From Tribonema minus (Eukaryota; Sar; Xanthophyceae; Tribonematales; Tribonemataceae): 64,000 nt of DNA. The position numbers were made by a program, and so were the translations under genes. Below, piece by piece: positions 47,184 to 58,400 of the stretch. The stretch covers positions 512,710-576,709 of the forward strand of contig JAFCMP010000554.1 of assembly GCA_017506865.1 (NCBI GenBank). Reading direction: 5' to 3'. A model generated the notes under the pieces. That model was not told the origin of the DNA and did no database searches. It was given only the letters and a program-made list of their open reading frames with translations. Position 1 is the first letter of the stretch; each line of letters starts with the position of its first letter.

Positions 47184-48404
47184 AAGCCCTACAGCGTTCC
47201 CGCACACAGTTGAAGTACGACCCAAGGGGAAACCCTCTTTTTAGGTTGAACTAGCCAGATAAGGGGGCCGCTTTACGACATACGCCCCCATCCATCGACT
47301 CCCAGGCGCATGGATCAAAGAAAGCGGCCAGTCAAATAACAACACTGTGCGCCGTGCATGCAAGTCACATAATTTCGCAACAGCTTCTTAGCAGATTTCA
47401 CAGGCATAAAGTTCCTGGAGTTGAGGTTATCACATGATAAACAGGCAACAACCAGCACATTTCAGGTTAGCTGGCCCCTCTTTAAGACGCTGTTAGAAAC
47501 CAGGAAGTCAGGCGTGCCACGCCACTGTCTGCTCGGGGACTGATATTATTTTCTAAAGGGGTGTGTGATCAACGTAACGAGCAGTCCCTCTCCAGGGCAC
47601 TCGCGACCGATCTGGTAGCGCCTCCTCACAACATCACCCCCGAAAATGGGAGCACCTGAGCGCCACTACCAGGCGGACGGGGTCACACATTAAGGTGCCA
47701 CTGCCGCATCACACGGGAGTATATATATATCTCATACCACCGTAATGCCATTCCGAGGACCCACGGCACAGCTGGCCATGAGAACAATTTCAGGCACGAC
47801 GGACTGTCACCTGAGCCTGCCTTATCTTTTTTGGCTGACTGGAGATGATGACAGGCAGACGGGAGGCGCCCATGAACCCAATCACGGTTGCTCGCTGCTG
47901 CAGTAATTTTGGTTGGAGTAGTTTGGAGTAGGTAGGGAATTTTTTGAACTTCAAGTGGGTGGCACTATGACGACCTTGAATCATTTTGGTCTATGTATGG
48001 GGCTGGCAGTTCATCTATGTCCACATGTGACCCACCTACCACGCAGAGGTATCGCCTCACAGGACTGGACTTGAACCCAGGTGGCCTGCTACACATCCAC
48101 ATCGTTACTGCTACGTCATTGATGTGATCAGCAGCAAAATCAATAGGGGAACACTGCGGAAATTCTACTATACCGCGATGGCCTGATTACGTCCTCAGGC
48201 AACGCGACACTTCAACTTTGCGTGTACTGTGCTAGCGCCTATAAGCACGTCCAGGGCCTGATGGCCTCACCAGCTGCCGCAGCGGGCACGCGGTACTCCC
48301 AGTATGCTTGCCCTCCTCCCGGGTATGCCCATCGTCCGCAACGGCCATTGCCGCATTTCTTGAAACTTGAACGAACTTGGCCCGCCCGCCTCGCGCCTTG
48401 AATC
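47184..48404. other. No gene recognised; probably decayed mobile-element sequence
   Basis: No open frame with a known domain. On the minus strand at about 48060-48125 there is a tRNA-like B-box (GGTTCAAGTCC) with a loose A-box-like stretch upstream, suggesting a tRNA-derived SINE remnant. A short TA run lies near 47720. The stretch next to 48404 probably continues the LTR element that family A copy 2 interrupts. Confidence 0.4.
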
Positions 48405-50815
48405 TTGAAGTTGTATATTATGTCCTGGACCGCATGGGCTGCGCGCACGATAAATCGGGCTTGCAATAACTAAATCTACGGAGGAGCCGGCGGTTCGGCG
48501 CTGGCCGGCGAGGGCCGCGGCACTTGCAACAGTGCGATGCGGCGGTAAGCGCTGACGTCGCCATCAGGGGCAATGACTGCGTTCCAGTTGTCGATCACGA
48601 CACGTGTGAGCGCGCGCTGTAGCGCGAGGGAGGTGCGGCGGCGCCAGAAGGCAACGCGCTGCGCGAGATTGTAGCTGCCCTGCGAGCTCTGCTCGGCGAG
48701 TGCGTGTAGCAGCGCTTGGGTGTCGCGTGACATAGCGCCGAAGTGGTCAAAGGCTGCGGAAAATAGGGTGTGTGTAGTGGGGTCCAGGGCCCCTGAGACT
48801 ACGTATGTGTCTATCTTTTCCTGCGAAGCCGATTCAAGCACGCGCTGCACATCGCGCGCGCCCCCCTGAGCCTGACGGAGGCGGGAGGGGCATGAGCTGT
48901 CACGTATGGTGACGTCTATGCAACAAGCTACTTCAAAGCCGCCGCGCAGTTTAGTGCACCGGCCTGCTGCTACCGCGTCGGCGCTCGGCTGCACTTTAGG
49001 GACTGGAAGGCAGACCTGGTTGCTGCCAAAGACGATGTCCATGAACTTGTTGAACCCGTGGCGCGCCGCGTAGCGGCGGAAGGGGGCAAGGGTGTCCCGG
49101 TCGAGACCGCGGAGGTGGGCCACCTGCTTGAGCAGCTGAAAGAGCGCGTCTGCGAGCAAGTTGTGTCGCGTGACGTTAAGCCCTTGTGTGCAGCGGCGCA
49201 AGTGGGCACCCGAGTCCACTGGTCTATGGCACTTGGGGCACCGCGCCGCAGCGGGGGCGGGGCGCTCCACGCCCAGGTGGCGCCGCAGCGTCTCGCGGAA
49301 TTCCGGCGGGGACATGGTCTCCGCTGGGTCAGTGCTCGGCAATTGCGCCAAGAAACCCATGGCCCCCTTAGAGGCGCCGCTGCGCCACGCCGCGACTGCT
49401 TCCAACGCATTTGCTGCTTCAAGCCGACGCAGCTGCGTGGCGGCGAGCGCTGCGTCTAGCACCCGTGATAGCGCCGCTTGACGCCGCGGCAGCACGGCGG
49501 CCGGCGGGGCCTGGGCAGAGCCTGGCTCGCGCGCCACCGCTGGCGCAGCAGCGCGGCGCGCGCCGGCGCGAGTCCGCATGCCCGGCCCCGCAGCTCCGCC
49601 TGCCCGTTGCAGCAGATCGCGCAGCGCCCGCCATGCGCCGTCGTCCTGGCGCCAGTCCTGGTACCAGACCGTGGGCAGGAGCAGTGCGAGGGCCGCTGCA
49701 GCCTCATCGCTGCCGCTGCGCAGCTGCTGCAGGCAGGTAGCTATCTGGGTGAAGGTGAAGCCATAGCGGGCATGCTCTAGGACGCGGCTGCGTGCCGCGA
49801 CTGGAAATGCCGCCAGTGCCGGCCCCATGCACTCGAGGGAACGTGCAGCAAATGCGGCACATGCACGGGGCGCCGCGCCCAGCACGCCAAAGCCACCACT
49901 CCCCAGCCGCAGATGCACGCGTACCTGCTGATGTGCTGGTAGCGTCACTGGGGCCTCGCCACCCCAGTCGGCGCCGCGTACCCATGCCACTGCCGCCGCC
50001 CACAGAGAGGGCGGCGCCGCCGCCGCCGAAACCGCCGGCGGGCCGCGGCAATCGTCACCCGCCGCCGGCGCGCGCTGGTGGGCCGGCGGCGTAAGACCCG
50101 CCGATGGCTCCTGCGCCAGCGCGGCCACGGCCGCTAGCGTGATGGCGTCGAAGCGCCGTAGCTCCTCGTGCGTGAGGGATGGCGCTGTATTGCGCGAGAC
50201 ATGCCCTGCGCGGGCGGGGACGGCAAGACGCAGAATGGAGAAGGCAGCCTGCACATCCTCCATCTGCACAAGCTCCGCAACCAGGCGGTCGGTGCCGGGG
50301 GCACGAAGGGTCGCCGCCACTTGCGCGCGCACGAAGCCCTCGGTGCCGACCGGCACCCCCATCAGCGTGATGCCGTCGTCACATACTGGTACGGGGACAT
50401 TGGCGGCGGCAAAGACGGCGGCGGCGCGCTCGCGGGCGCCGCCTGAGGCCGGCACCACCGCCGCGCATTTCGTGACGTTGACCTGAATGTTGAGCTCGCT
50501 CAGCGCCTGTTGTATGAAGCAGAACGCGCGGCCAACGTGGTCGAGCACCGGCGCGTCACAGCTGGGCGTCATGATGGTGAGGTCATCGAGGTAGCCCGGA
50601 AGCGCCAGTTGCGGGAACTTGGCGCGGGCAGCCACCATGGTGCCGCGCAGTGCCAGCGCGAACAGCAGCGGCCCCAATGGGTCGCCCTGCTGCACGCCCT
50701 GTTGGGAGAGGATGATGGCGGCGTCGGCGTGCCCATCTAGGCCAAATTGTAGCCAAGGGGCCCGGCCGGGGCCGTAGATGTGCTCGACGTAGCCGTACAG
50801 GCCAGGCAGATGCTC
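48405..50815 (-). mobile_element. LINE family A, 5'-truncated young copy
   Basis: Virtually identical to 60861-63271 at a constant offset of 12,456; I noticed one base difference (near 49201). The element is cut off at 50815 inside the RT region, upstream of the QQGDPLGPLLFA motif. TCTTGAAG occurs at both borders (48403-48410 and 50814-50821), a probable target duplication. The 3' tail lacks a poly-A and ends in the CTTCAA-type sequence shared by all copies. Confidence 0.93.
48476..50695 (-). CDS. LINE family A protein, C-terminal 739 residues (RT to endonuclease)
   Basis: Uninterrupted frame from the RT palm (QQGDPLGPLLFALALRGTM, then LPGYLDDLTIM with LDD as catalytic pair) through a long Ala-rich thumb region to a Cys/His knuckle (CPKCHRPVDSGAHLRRC ... 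RHN) and an endonuclease-like end (AGRCTKLRGGFEVACCIDVT). The true N-end is missing because of the 5' truncation, so no functional start exists here. The product matches the family A frame at 60.93-64 kb. Its open state reflects youth, not necessarily activity. Confidence 0.88.
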   Translation of the reverse strand: MQQGDPLGPLLFALALRGTMVAARAKFPQLALPGYLDDLTIMTPSCDAPVLDHVGRAFCFIQQALSELNIQVNVTKCAAVVPASGGARERAAAVFAAANVPVPVCDDGITLMGVPVGTEGFVRAQVAATLRAPGTDRLVAELVQMEDVQAAFSILRLAVPARAGHVSRNTAPSLTHEELRRFDAITLAAVAALAQEPSAGLTPPAHQRAPAAGDDCRGPPAVSAAAAPPSLWAAAVAWVRGADWGGEAPVTLPAHQQVRVHLRLGSGGFGVLGAAPRACAAFAARSLECMGPALAAFPVAARSRVLEHARYGFTFTQIATCLQQLRSGSDEAAAALALLLPTVWYQDWRQDDGAWRALRDLLQRAGGAAGPGMRTRAGARRAAAPAVAREPGSAQAPPAAVLPRRQAALSRVLDAALAATQLRRLEAANALEAVAAWRSGASKGAMGFLAQLPSTDPAETMSPPEFRETLRRHLGVERPAPAAARCPKCHRPVDSGAHLRRCTQGLNVTRHNLLADALFQLLKQVAHLRGLDRDTLAPFRRYAARHGFNKFMDIVFGSNQVCLPVPKVQPSADAVAAGRCTKLRGGFEVACCIDVTIRDSSCPSRLRQAQGGARDVQRVLESASQEKIDTYVVSGALDPTTHTLFSAAFDHFGAMSRDTQALLHALAEQSSQGSYNLAQRVAFWRRRTSLALQRALTRVVIDNWNAVIAPDGDVSAYRRIALLQVPRPSPASAEPPAPP

Positions 50816-52828
50816 TTGAAGTTCAAGTTCTTGTGCCCTGACTCATCCAACATCTGAGGCATGCAATTCAGGAAAGGCGCCCTTACGGGCTGTGGGATAA
50901 GCACCAACGTGGGACCCACGCCATACAATTGAAAGTTTTGAGTTGAGAGCGCGTCATCCTGCGCTCAAAATAACAGGGAGGTGAGTTGTCAAGTTTGTTA
51001 TCACGAGCTCCCGTCGATGAAGGTGAGCACTCGCGCTGCAGCGGCAGGAGGGTGCCAGAATGTGCCTACACGCTCTGTAAGGAAAGATGATGTATGGTGG
51101 AGCGTGTAGATGAGATTGGTGAAATGCTTGTCGCCCCTTGCTGCCCTTCCTCGATAGCGTCCGGCAAAATCCTGCAATTGCGCAATCAGCTCATCTGGTT
51201 CGGGAGCGTCAACTGGGCAAATGAACTCCACCATACCATTGGCCTGTACATGCACCACATAGCCATCGCAACTGTCAGTTGATGTCTCATTCCAAGCTTT
51301 CAGAGACACGTTCACACTATCACCCTTGGCATAGCGGCATGGAGTGCGTGGCAGCGTTGAGGCTGCTGGCGTTACTGGCTTATCAGCTGCGTCACGGGTG
51401 GAGGTAACTCGCTTTTCCTGTGGAACGTTTGTAAAAGGGGGTGTTTCCACCACTGCATGCCTCTCTTTCACAAGCTTCAGTCTACTGCAGTGGATGTACT
51501 TCAACATCACCTGACCCTGATGCGTTGCACGCAAGACATAAGTGTCTAAGCCCGGTATACGCCTCTCTACTACAAAGGGGCACAGCCACCGATCTGCCTT
51601 CAACTTGCGGCTTAGACCCTTGCGCACAGGCGGATAATGGACTAGTACTGTATCACCGGGTTGGAAGCGCCGCGCATAGCCCTGCTCCTTTGCTGCTTCT
51701 TCGCGCAGCCTCTCCTCCTGCTCTTGAAGCGATGATTGGACCAGGCGGTAGCCCTCCCGTATAGCGTCATGGGAAGCCTCCAGGTGCTCCGCGGCAGTAC
51801 GCCACCTGTTGGACAACTTAGACACACGTATATCTCCTAGCATAGCCTCAAACGGCAACAACGGCTCGCGACTGTACAACATGCGGAAAGGTGACATGCC
51901 ATAGGTGGTGTCAGTGCAAGCGCGGTGATTGAAGAGGGCCTGCGGGAGCACACGATCCCAGTTGCGTTGATTGTCTTCTACAAGCATGGACAAAATGTTC
52001 ACAAGTGAGCCATTGGTGCGCTCAGTGAGACCGTTGCATGCGGGGTGGTAGGGTGAAGTGTGAAACGTTGCTCAACGCCCAGCAATCTGGTCAGCTCTTT
52101 CATCAACGCTCCCCTGAATTCTTTCGCATTATCACACAGGAACATCTGCGGGCACCCATGCCTAGGTACTATTTCACTAACGATGATGCGCGCTACCGTC
52201 TGGGCTGACTTATCAGGGATTGCAAAGGCCTCCGGCCACCTAGTGAGGTAGTCCGTGAAAACCAAAATAAAACGGTTGCCATCGTCTGATGTTGGCAGAG
52301 GACCTACTATATCAAACCCTACCAACTGGAATGCATGTTGCAAATCAATATCTCCAAAGCCATGTACCCTAATTCGTGCATCACGCCTTGACTTGCGCTT
52401 CTGACACGCCATGCAAGAAAGCACCCAATGAAAAACATCCGCATACATGCCTGACCAAAAGTACCTGCGCCTAACCTTGTCATAGGTGCGAGCAAAACCA
52501 CTGTGGCCTCCCCCGATTGCACCGTCATGACACTCAAGCAACACGCGCTCGCGCAGAGCCTTTGGTATAACCAACAAGTCTGTCCCTGCCCTGTGTGACC
52601 TTCCCCCTGCAGCAATATACATCTTTCCTTCGCGCATATAATAACCTGCACGTTCAAAAGCACGCGCCTCTTCAACTTCAACTGGGGTTAGACCATGAGC
52701 CCTACTACTGGCTTTTGCTTGCAGGTATTTCACAACCTTGCCAAGCACTGGATCGCTGCCCAAAGAATCTGCTAAGTCACTCGACTGATAAACTGGACGC
52801 TGCCGCTTCTTAAACTTTAATGAACCAC

Positions 52829-53884
52829 CTGTTTCTTCGTCACTGTCAAACTCGTCTTTATCGTCCAGCGTTGGTTCTCCTAGGTGATCATCTTCGCCCT
52901 CTGGCCACAATTGCGCCACCACTGTCATGCTGACCTGCACTCTCGAGCACTGCACTCCACCTGTCTTCTCAACGTCGCTAAAAGCAAGAACAGGCACTGC
53001 AATTCTTTCTTTGGTGTCAGGTGTGGGCCTCTGCAATTGTGGTGGTGTGCCAACCACAGAGGGTGAAAGTGTGAGAGACCCAGTCTCAACCTTGACTTGA
53101 AACAGCCGGAAATGCCCACTGCCTGGTGCCGTGGGAGGTGGACCGGAGCGCCCTCCCCAAGTGCAATATCACCCTGATATGCAAGCGTGGCTAAACAGGT
53201 ACAAGCAGAAGAAGCTGTGCCATGTTGAAGGTTAAAGTCGTGTCTGATTACTGCACAAAAGGCGTCCGCAATGTAAGCCCTACTTCAACTACTGCTCCAC
53301 CTAGGGTTGCCTCACTACAATCGCCCCCTGCATGGCTCTTCCACTCTACAAGTCGAAAGCCATGCACTCATGTGAGCACTCATGTGAGGCGCCCTCGATA
53401 CCACACATGCAATACTGCTACAAAATGCAATGCAAGCACGGCTGTCATCCACGACCGCCGAAACTCTCAAATAACACGGGCATATGGCATATACCAGCAA
53501 CCCTCCGCCACCAACAAGTCTCAGAAGACTGTGGCGCGTCTGGCTGGAGCCTCTGAGTGGCAACTACATTGTTGCAAAACAACACATGACCTAACGCTGC
53601 AACAGACAAACCAACGAGCAAGCAACTGGCTCTGCTGCTATAGGCGCCCCCGACATGTTGGCACTGCGCAACCAACGCTGTTTCTTCGTCACTGTCAAAC
53701 TCGTCTCCATCGTCCAGCGTTGGTTCTCCTAGGTGATCATCTTCGCCCTCTGGCCACAATTGCGCCACCGCTGTCATGCTGACCTGCACTCTCGAGCACT
53801 GCACTCCACCTGTCTTCTCAACGTCGCTAAAAGCAAGAACAGGCACTGCAATTCTTTCTTTGGTGTCAGGTGTGGGCCTCTGCA
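52829..53884. repeat. 207-bp direct repeat flanking a 642-bp insert in the LTR fossil
   Basis: 52829-53035 and 53678-53884 are the same stretch of the LTR element (offset 849, a few differences). Between them, 53036-53677 is foreign; its first 215 bp recur at 46969-47183. It starts TGTGGTGGTGTGCCAAC and ends with GTTGGCACTGCGCAACCA, a weak inverted match. A 207-bp target duplication is far too long for a normal transposon, so unequal recombination between two element copies is more likely. Confidence 0.8.
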
Positions 53885-55405
53885 CGCCCCCATGCAGCGA
53901 GGTCTGCGCTGCATTCACAGAGAGGTCAACACCTGCAGACATCATGACATAAGCACCGTCCCTGATACGAGAGAGAGCATCTGCATTACCATTCTCTTTA
54001 CCAGGCCTATGTACTATATCCATGTTGTATTCTTGCAGTTCTGATATGTAACGTTCTTGCCGCTGAGTTCGCGGTTCTGAGCCACCCATGAGATGCGCTA
54101 GCGCAGAGTGATCAGTTTGTAGAGTGAACGTGTTGCCATTATGCAAAAACTGCCTGAAGTAGTGAACCCCTTCCACGGCCGCTAGCGCTTCCCTATCATA
54201 GGTGCCGTAGTTGCGCTCGGCAGTTTTTAAAGTCCTACTATAATATCCTATGGGATGCTCACCATTGACAGGACAAATTTGCGTCAGCACTGCTCCAACT
54301 TCATAGTCGGAAGCATCTGTTTGCAATACCAGCTTGACTGTACCATTAAGGATCCCCTTCAAGTCTGGATGAGCTAGCACAGGGGACGTTTTCAGCGCCT
54401 CCTTCAAAACCTGCCAAGTTGCTACACAATCATCAGAAAGCTCAAACGGCACACCTTTGCGCGTGAGGTTTGCCAGGGGCTCCGTGATTGTAGAAAAATG
54501 GGAAATGTACTGCCTATAATATGCTGCCATACACAAAAAGGAACGCACATCATGGAGGTCAGTGGGAAGTGGTATCTTGTCGATGGCTGCCACTTTTGAT
54601 GGGTCCACACGTTTACCTCGCGCATCCACTATGTGGCCCAGAAACTTGACCTCTTTCATTGCGAAATGACACTTTGATGGCTTCAGCTTAATACCAACTG
54701 AGAGCAAGCGGCTCAGCACTACCTTCAAATGCTTCATGTGTTCCTCAAAAGTCTTGCTGCAACGCATCATGTCCCATGGCCAACTGCATCAGACGCTGAA
54801 AATCAGATGGCATATTCATGAGCCCCATGGGTCCAACCTTCCATTGGTAGCACCCCCATTTGGTCTGAAATGCTGTTAGCGGCCTGGATTCTCTATCAAG
54901 TTCAACATGCCAGAATCCAGCTACCGCGTCCATAGAGCTGAACCACTCAGAGCCACTCAACGCTGAATGCACCTCATCAATGCGTGGCAACGGAAAACCA
55001 TCCTGGCCGCTGCCCTTTTCTTTGACCGCTTGATTAACCGCCCTCAAGTCTTGCACTACTCGCAATCCCCCATCCGGCTTGGGTATTATCATCAAAGGGA
55101 GTTCCAAGGCGAATTTGACGGTTTAATCACACTTTTTTAATCAAAAAATCTATCTCCTTCCACAGCACTTCAAGCTCCTTCAAGCTGTACTTGCGCAATC
55201 TTGCACGTACTGGTCTAGCATCCCCTACATCAATATGGTGACGAACCAACGACGTTTTTCCGGGCCTGCCATCAAATGAGAAGATACCTTTCCTAGCCAT
55301 GCTACGCAGCAAATCCGTTAAAATTTCTTTCTGCTTGTTTGTAAGGTGATCCAATTCCCCTATTTTGAACGCGGCAAACCACTCCAACTCCCGCGCTCGC
55401 TGCAC

Positions 55406-58400
55406 GTATGGACTTGTATTTATAAAGGCCCAAGGGAGGCCGGGTTGCCTATGCAATCGAAAAGCTTGCGTCAACGCAGCAGCCTAGTCTGCGCTGTGCC
55501 CTAGGAGTTTGGATACCGGCGCCGCAACACAGCCCAGCATTCGCGCTCCACGTGTGTATGCCATGACGCGCTCCGCCAACTCCCGCGCCAGCGATATGCT
55601 CAGCTCAATGTGGATCTGACGCTTAGCTAACCCGGCCTTGCGTAACACATCTGCCTTCCCCCCCCCTGAGCACAGTGCTGAGTGCATTGCCAACTCCTTA
55701 ACAAAAAGGCTTGTCTGCTTGCCCAGCCGTCCGTACGACTCCTGCACGAATGGCACAAAAGCCCAAGATGACGTCAAGGTGCCGGTGTGGTGCTTGACCT
55801 TCGCGTCCTCCCCCACCCCAGCAGCATAGCCGTCCGTGTTCGAGGCATTTGTTTTGCCTGTCAGGTACGAGCTCGCTGTGGGTGCGCGCACACTTGTGTC
55901 TAGCACTATTCCCTTGTTACGGTATGCACTGCTAAAGTGCAGACACCCTGGGTCAATGACTGTGTCCGCCCGATACCCCGGTACCTTGAAGACGCTAGCG
56001 TCCTCATTGCGGACAATAGAGACATGGTGCTGTCTCAAGATGCGCTGTAGGCACCGCTTTTGGGCAGTGTGTGTCGCGTTGTGCCCCCGTATGTGCTGGC
56101 TGGGGCAGCTGATCGCATGCGTGGAGGTGGGGCTCACGTCACTGCACCGCCATGGGCACACCTCGCCCTGTATGCCCCACCCGTCTATAAAGATCGCAAC
56201 CATAATCATCGTGGCTGCTGCCATACTGGACATGGGCGCCGCACCCGGGCGGTCATTGGCAGCGGGTGGCACGCTCATCCACGCCATTGCCCCGGACGCA
56301 CGCTGGCTGCGCAGCTGCGCCAGGACCCGCGCGCTAGCCTGTTGGCGGCGGCGGCTGGTGTCACGCAAGTCACCAATAAGTGTAGCCTGCGTCGGCTTGC
56401 CCACGGCACCAGCCGAGGCAGCCTCTAGGTCCTCCACCAGGCAGTCCTCGTATTGACGTCGAAGAACATTTGAAAGGCCGGCTTGTAGTCCGTGCGTGAA
56501 GTGACCGCGCCGGCGGCGGGGCACTACCTTCCTGCAGATCTCGTCAGCATAGGCCTCCCAGTCGTCGTCGTCGTCCTCCTGCCCGCCGCTGCAGCTGCTT
56601 TCTTCCGCGCTAGTTTGTGTTTTAGCGGGCGTGGAAGAGGCAGCCGCGGCAGCGGCTTGAGGGCCAGGTACGGTCGCCGCCGCAGCGGCCGCCTCGGCGC
56701 CAGGCACAATGCCGTGGGTGTGTGGGGCTGGCTCAGTGGTCCCCGTCTCCGTGACGGCAGTTGCGGCGTAGATCGCTTGCACCGCAGTGGGGAGCGTCGA
56801 CGCTGCGGCCGTTGTATCCGCTGCCCACCGTAGCAACGATGCTGGGAGCTGCTCGGCCACAGCTGTGCGTGATTTTTCGCCGCCATCAGCTGTCAGCGCT
56901 CGCGTAGAGCGTCGCACGGCCTCGATGATTGGCGGCAGTCCCTGGTCCTCGCGTATTGCGCATGAGTGCTGCGCGAACCAGGTGACTGCGCCGTGTTCGT
57001 CAGTGCCGAGCCTCAGGGCCCCTGCTGCCACAGTGGCATGAATTATTGCAGGCCGCAGTGTTGTGCATGCCTGGGCCGTGTATGCGGCTGGTGCCAGTAG
57101 CCCCAAAAGCGGCATGCCCAGACCGCCTCGTCGCTCCGGCAACCGTGACGCCCGCAGTGGCACTGCGATGTCCGTGAGTTCTGGCGGGCCCAAGCGCGGC
57201 AATACCAGCACGCTGCCACTGCTGGCTACCTCATTGTCACCAGCAGTGCAGGCGGCCAGCAGGTGTGACTTCATGACTGCCGCGGTAGCGCAGCCGTGCA
57301 GGTGCAGCATGCGTTCAAGCGTCCATGCACAGAACCCGTCAAATGCGTGCAGCCATGTCTCACTCAAAGCCGTGTCAACGACCCGAGCTAAGAAGCCCAT
57401 GCGCTTTGTCAGTGACCTGCGCAGAATGAATTGTGCTGCCTGTAGGTGATGCCGCGCCATCCCAGCTAGCTGCCACGACAATCGCCATGTCCCTGCGTCA
57501 ACAAGATGCTTGCTCATGGCAGCATGCACATAGGCTGGGTGCCCTACCGGTACCCCGACCGACGTAAAGCCCTGACTGGATTCTGGCATGGTGGCGTCCA
57601 CAAACGGTATGTCAAGGGCGCGCAGGCGTGCTCTGGCCGCTTCATCAAACACTGTGCCGCGCATGGCAATGGCCAGCGACTTGTCTGGTCGAACGCGTAG
57701 GCCCCCTGCCGCAAGCCGACGGATCACCTCTGCCACCCCAGCGGCCGCTGCATCGTCGAAGTAGGCAGCTTGCAGCACGTTGAGGTCATCCAGGAAAGCG
57801 CAGTGCGGGGCTGGCGGTTCCGCTGTGCTGTGGCCGTAGGCCGGCATACTGCCGGGCGTCGCACTCACTCCATCAGGGTAGAAGAGTAGGAATGCCGCTG
57901 CCACTGCAAAGTACAGCGGCCCTAGAGGGTCCCCTTGCTGGCACCCTAGGTGGGAGCAGATAATGCGAGCTTCACCGTTCACCTCCACTCGCATCTCTGG
58001 GGCAGTGTCACCACAGTATACGGACTCAAAGTGCGGGAGCAGCTCCGGACAGAAGAGCATAAGTCCCCGCACAATGGCGGCGCGATCCACACTGTTAAAT
58101 GCGTTCTCACAGTCCAGCTGGATTGTGGTGCCATACAGCTCGTGCCACACGCGCGCGCGCGCTGCCACATGCTCGACGCCAGACCGGTATCCTACGCCAA
58201 ACTGCGACATGGAGGCCAGCAGCCCCGATATTTTGCCCTTGACACCCCGTGCCGCTGTGGACCCGAGGAGTCTGCGCCAGACACTGGAGCAGGCGATCGG
58301 ACGCCGCTTCTGTCCTATGCCTGAGAGGGCCGCGGCGCGGAGAAGCCGTTGCGATTGCTCCGGCAGCAGTTCGGGCTCAACAAGCAGCGTCGTGAACACC

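Noticed and set aside
48060-48125. Functional tRNA gene
   Set aside because: The B-box is present, but acceptor, D and anticodon stems do not pair properly; kept only as a possible SINE remnant.
49058-49780. Plus-strand frames opposite LINE A (repeated at 61514-62236)
   Set aside because: They occur in the same place in both copies only because the copies are identical; they are antisense to the RT/endonuclease frame and have shadow composition.
53222-53782. 186-codon plus frame in the 642-bp insert
   Set aside because: Crosses the border between the insert and the 207-bp repeat of the LTR element, so it is not a unit of its own; no domain.
55836-56456. 206-codon plus frame opposite the LINE B C-end, also seen at 30241-30909
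   Set aside because: Conserved only as the antisense of the LINE protein; no domain.
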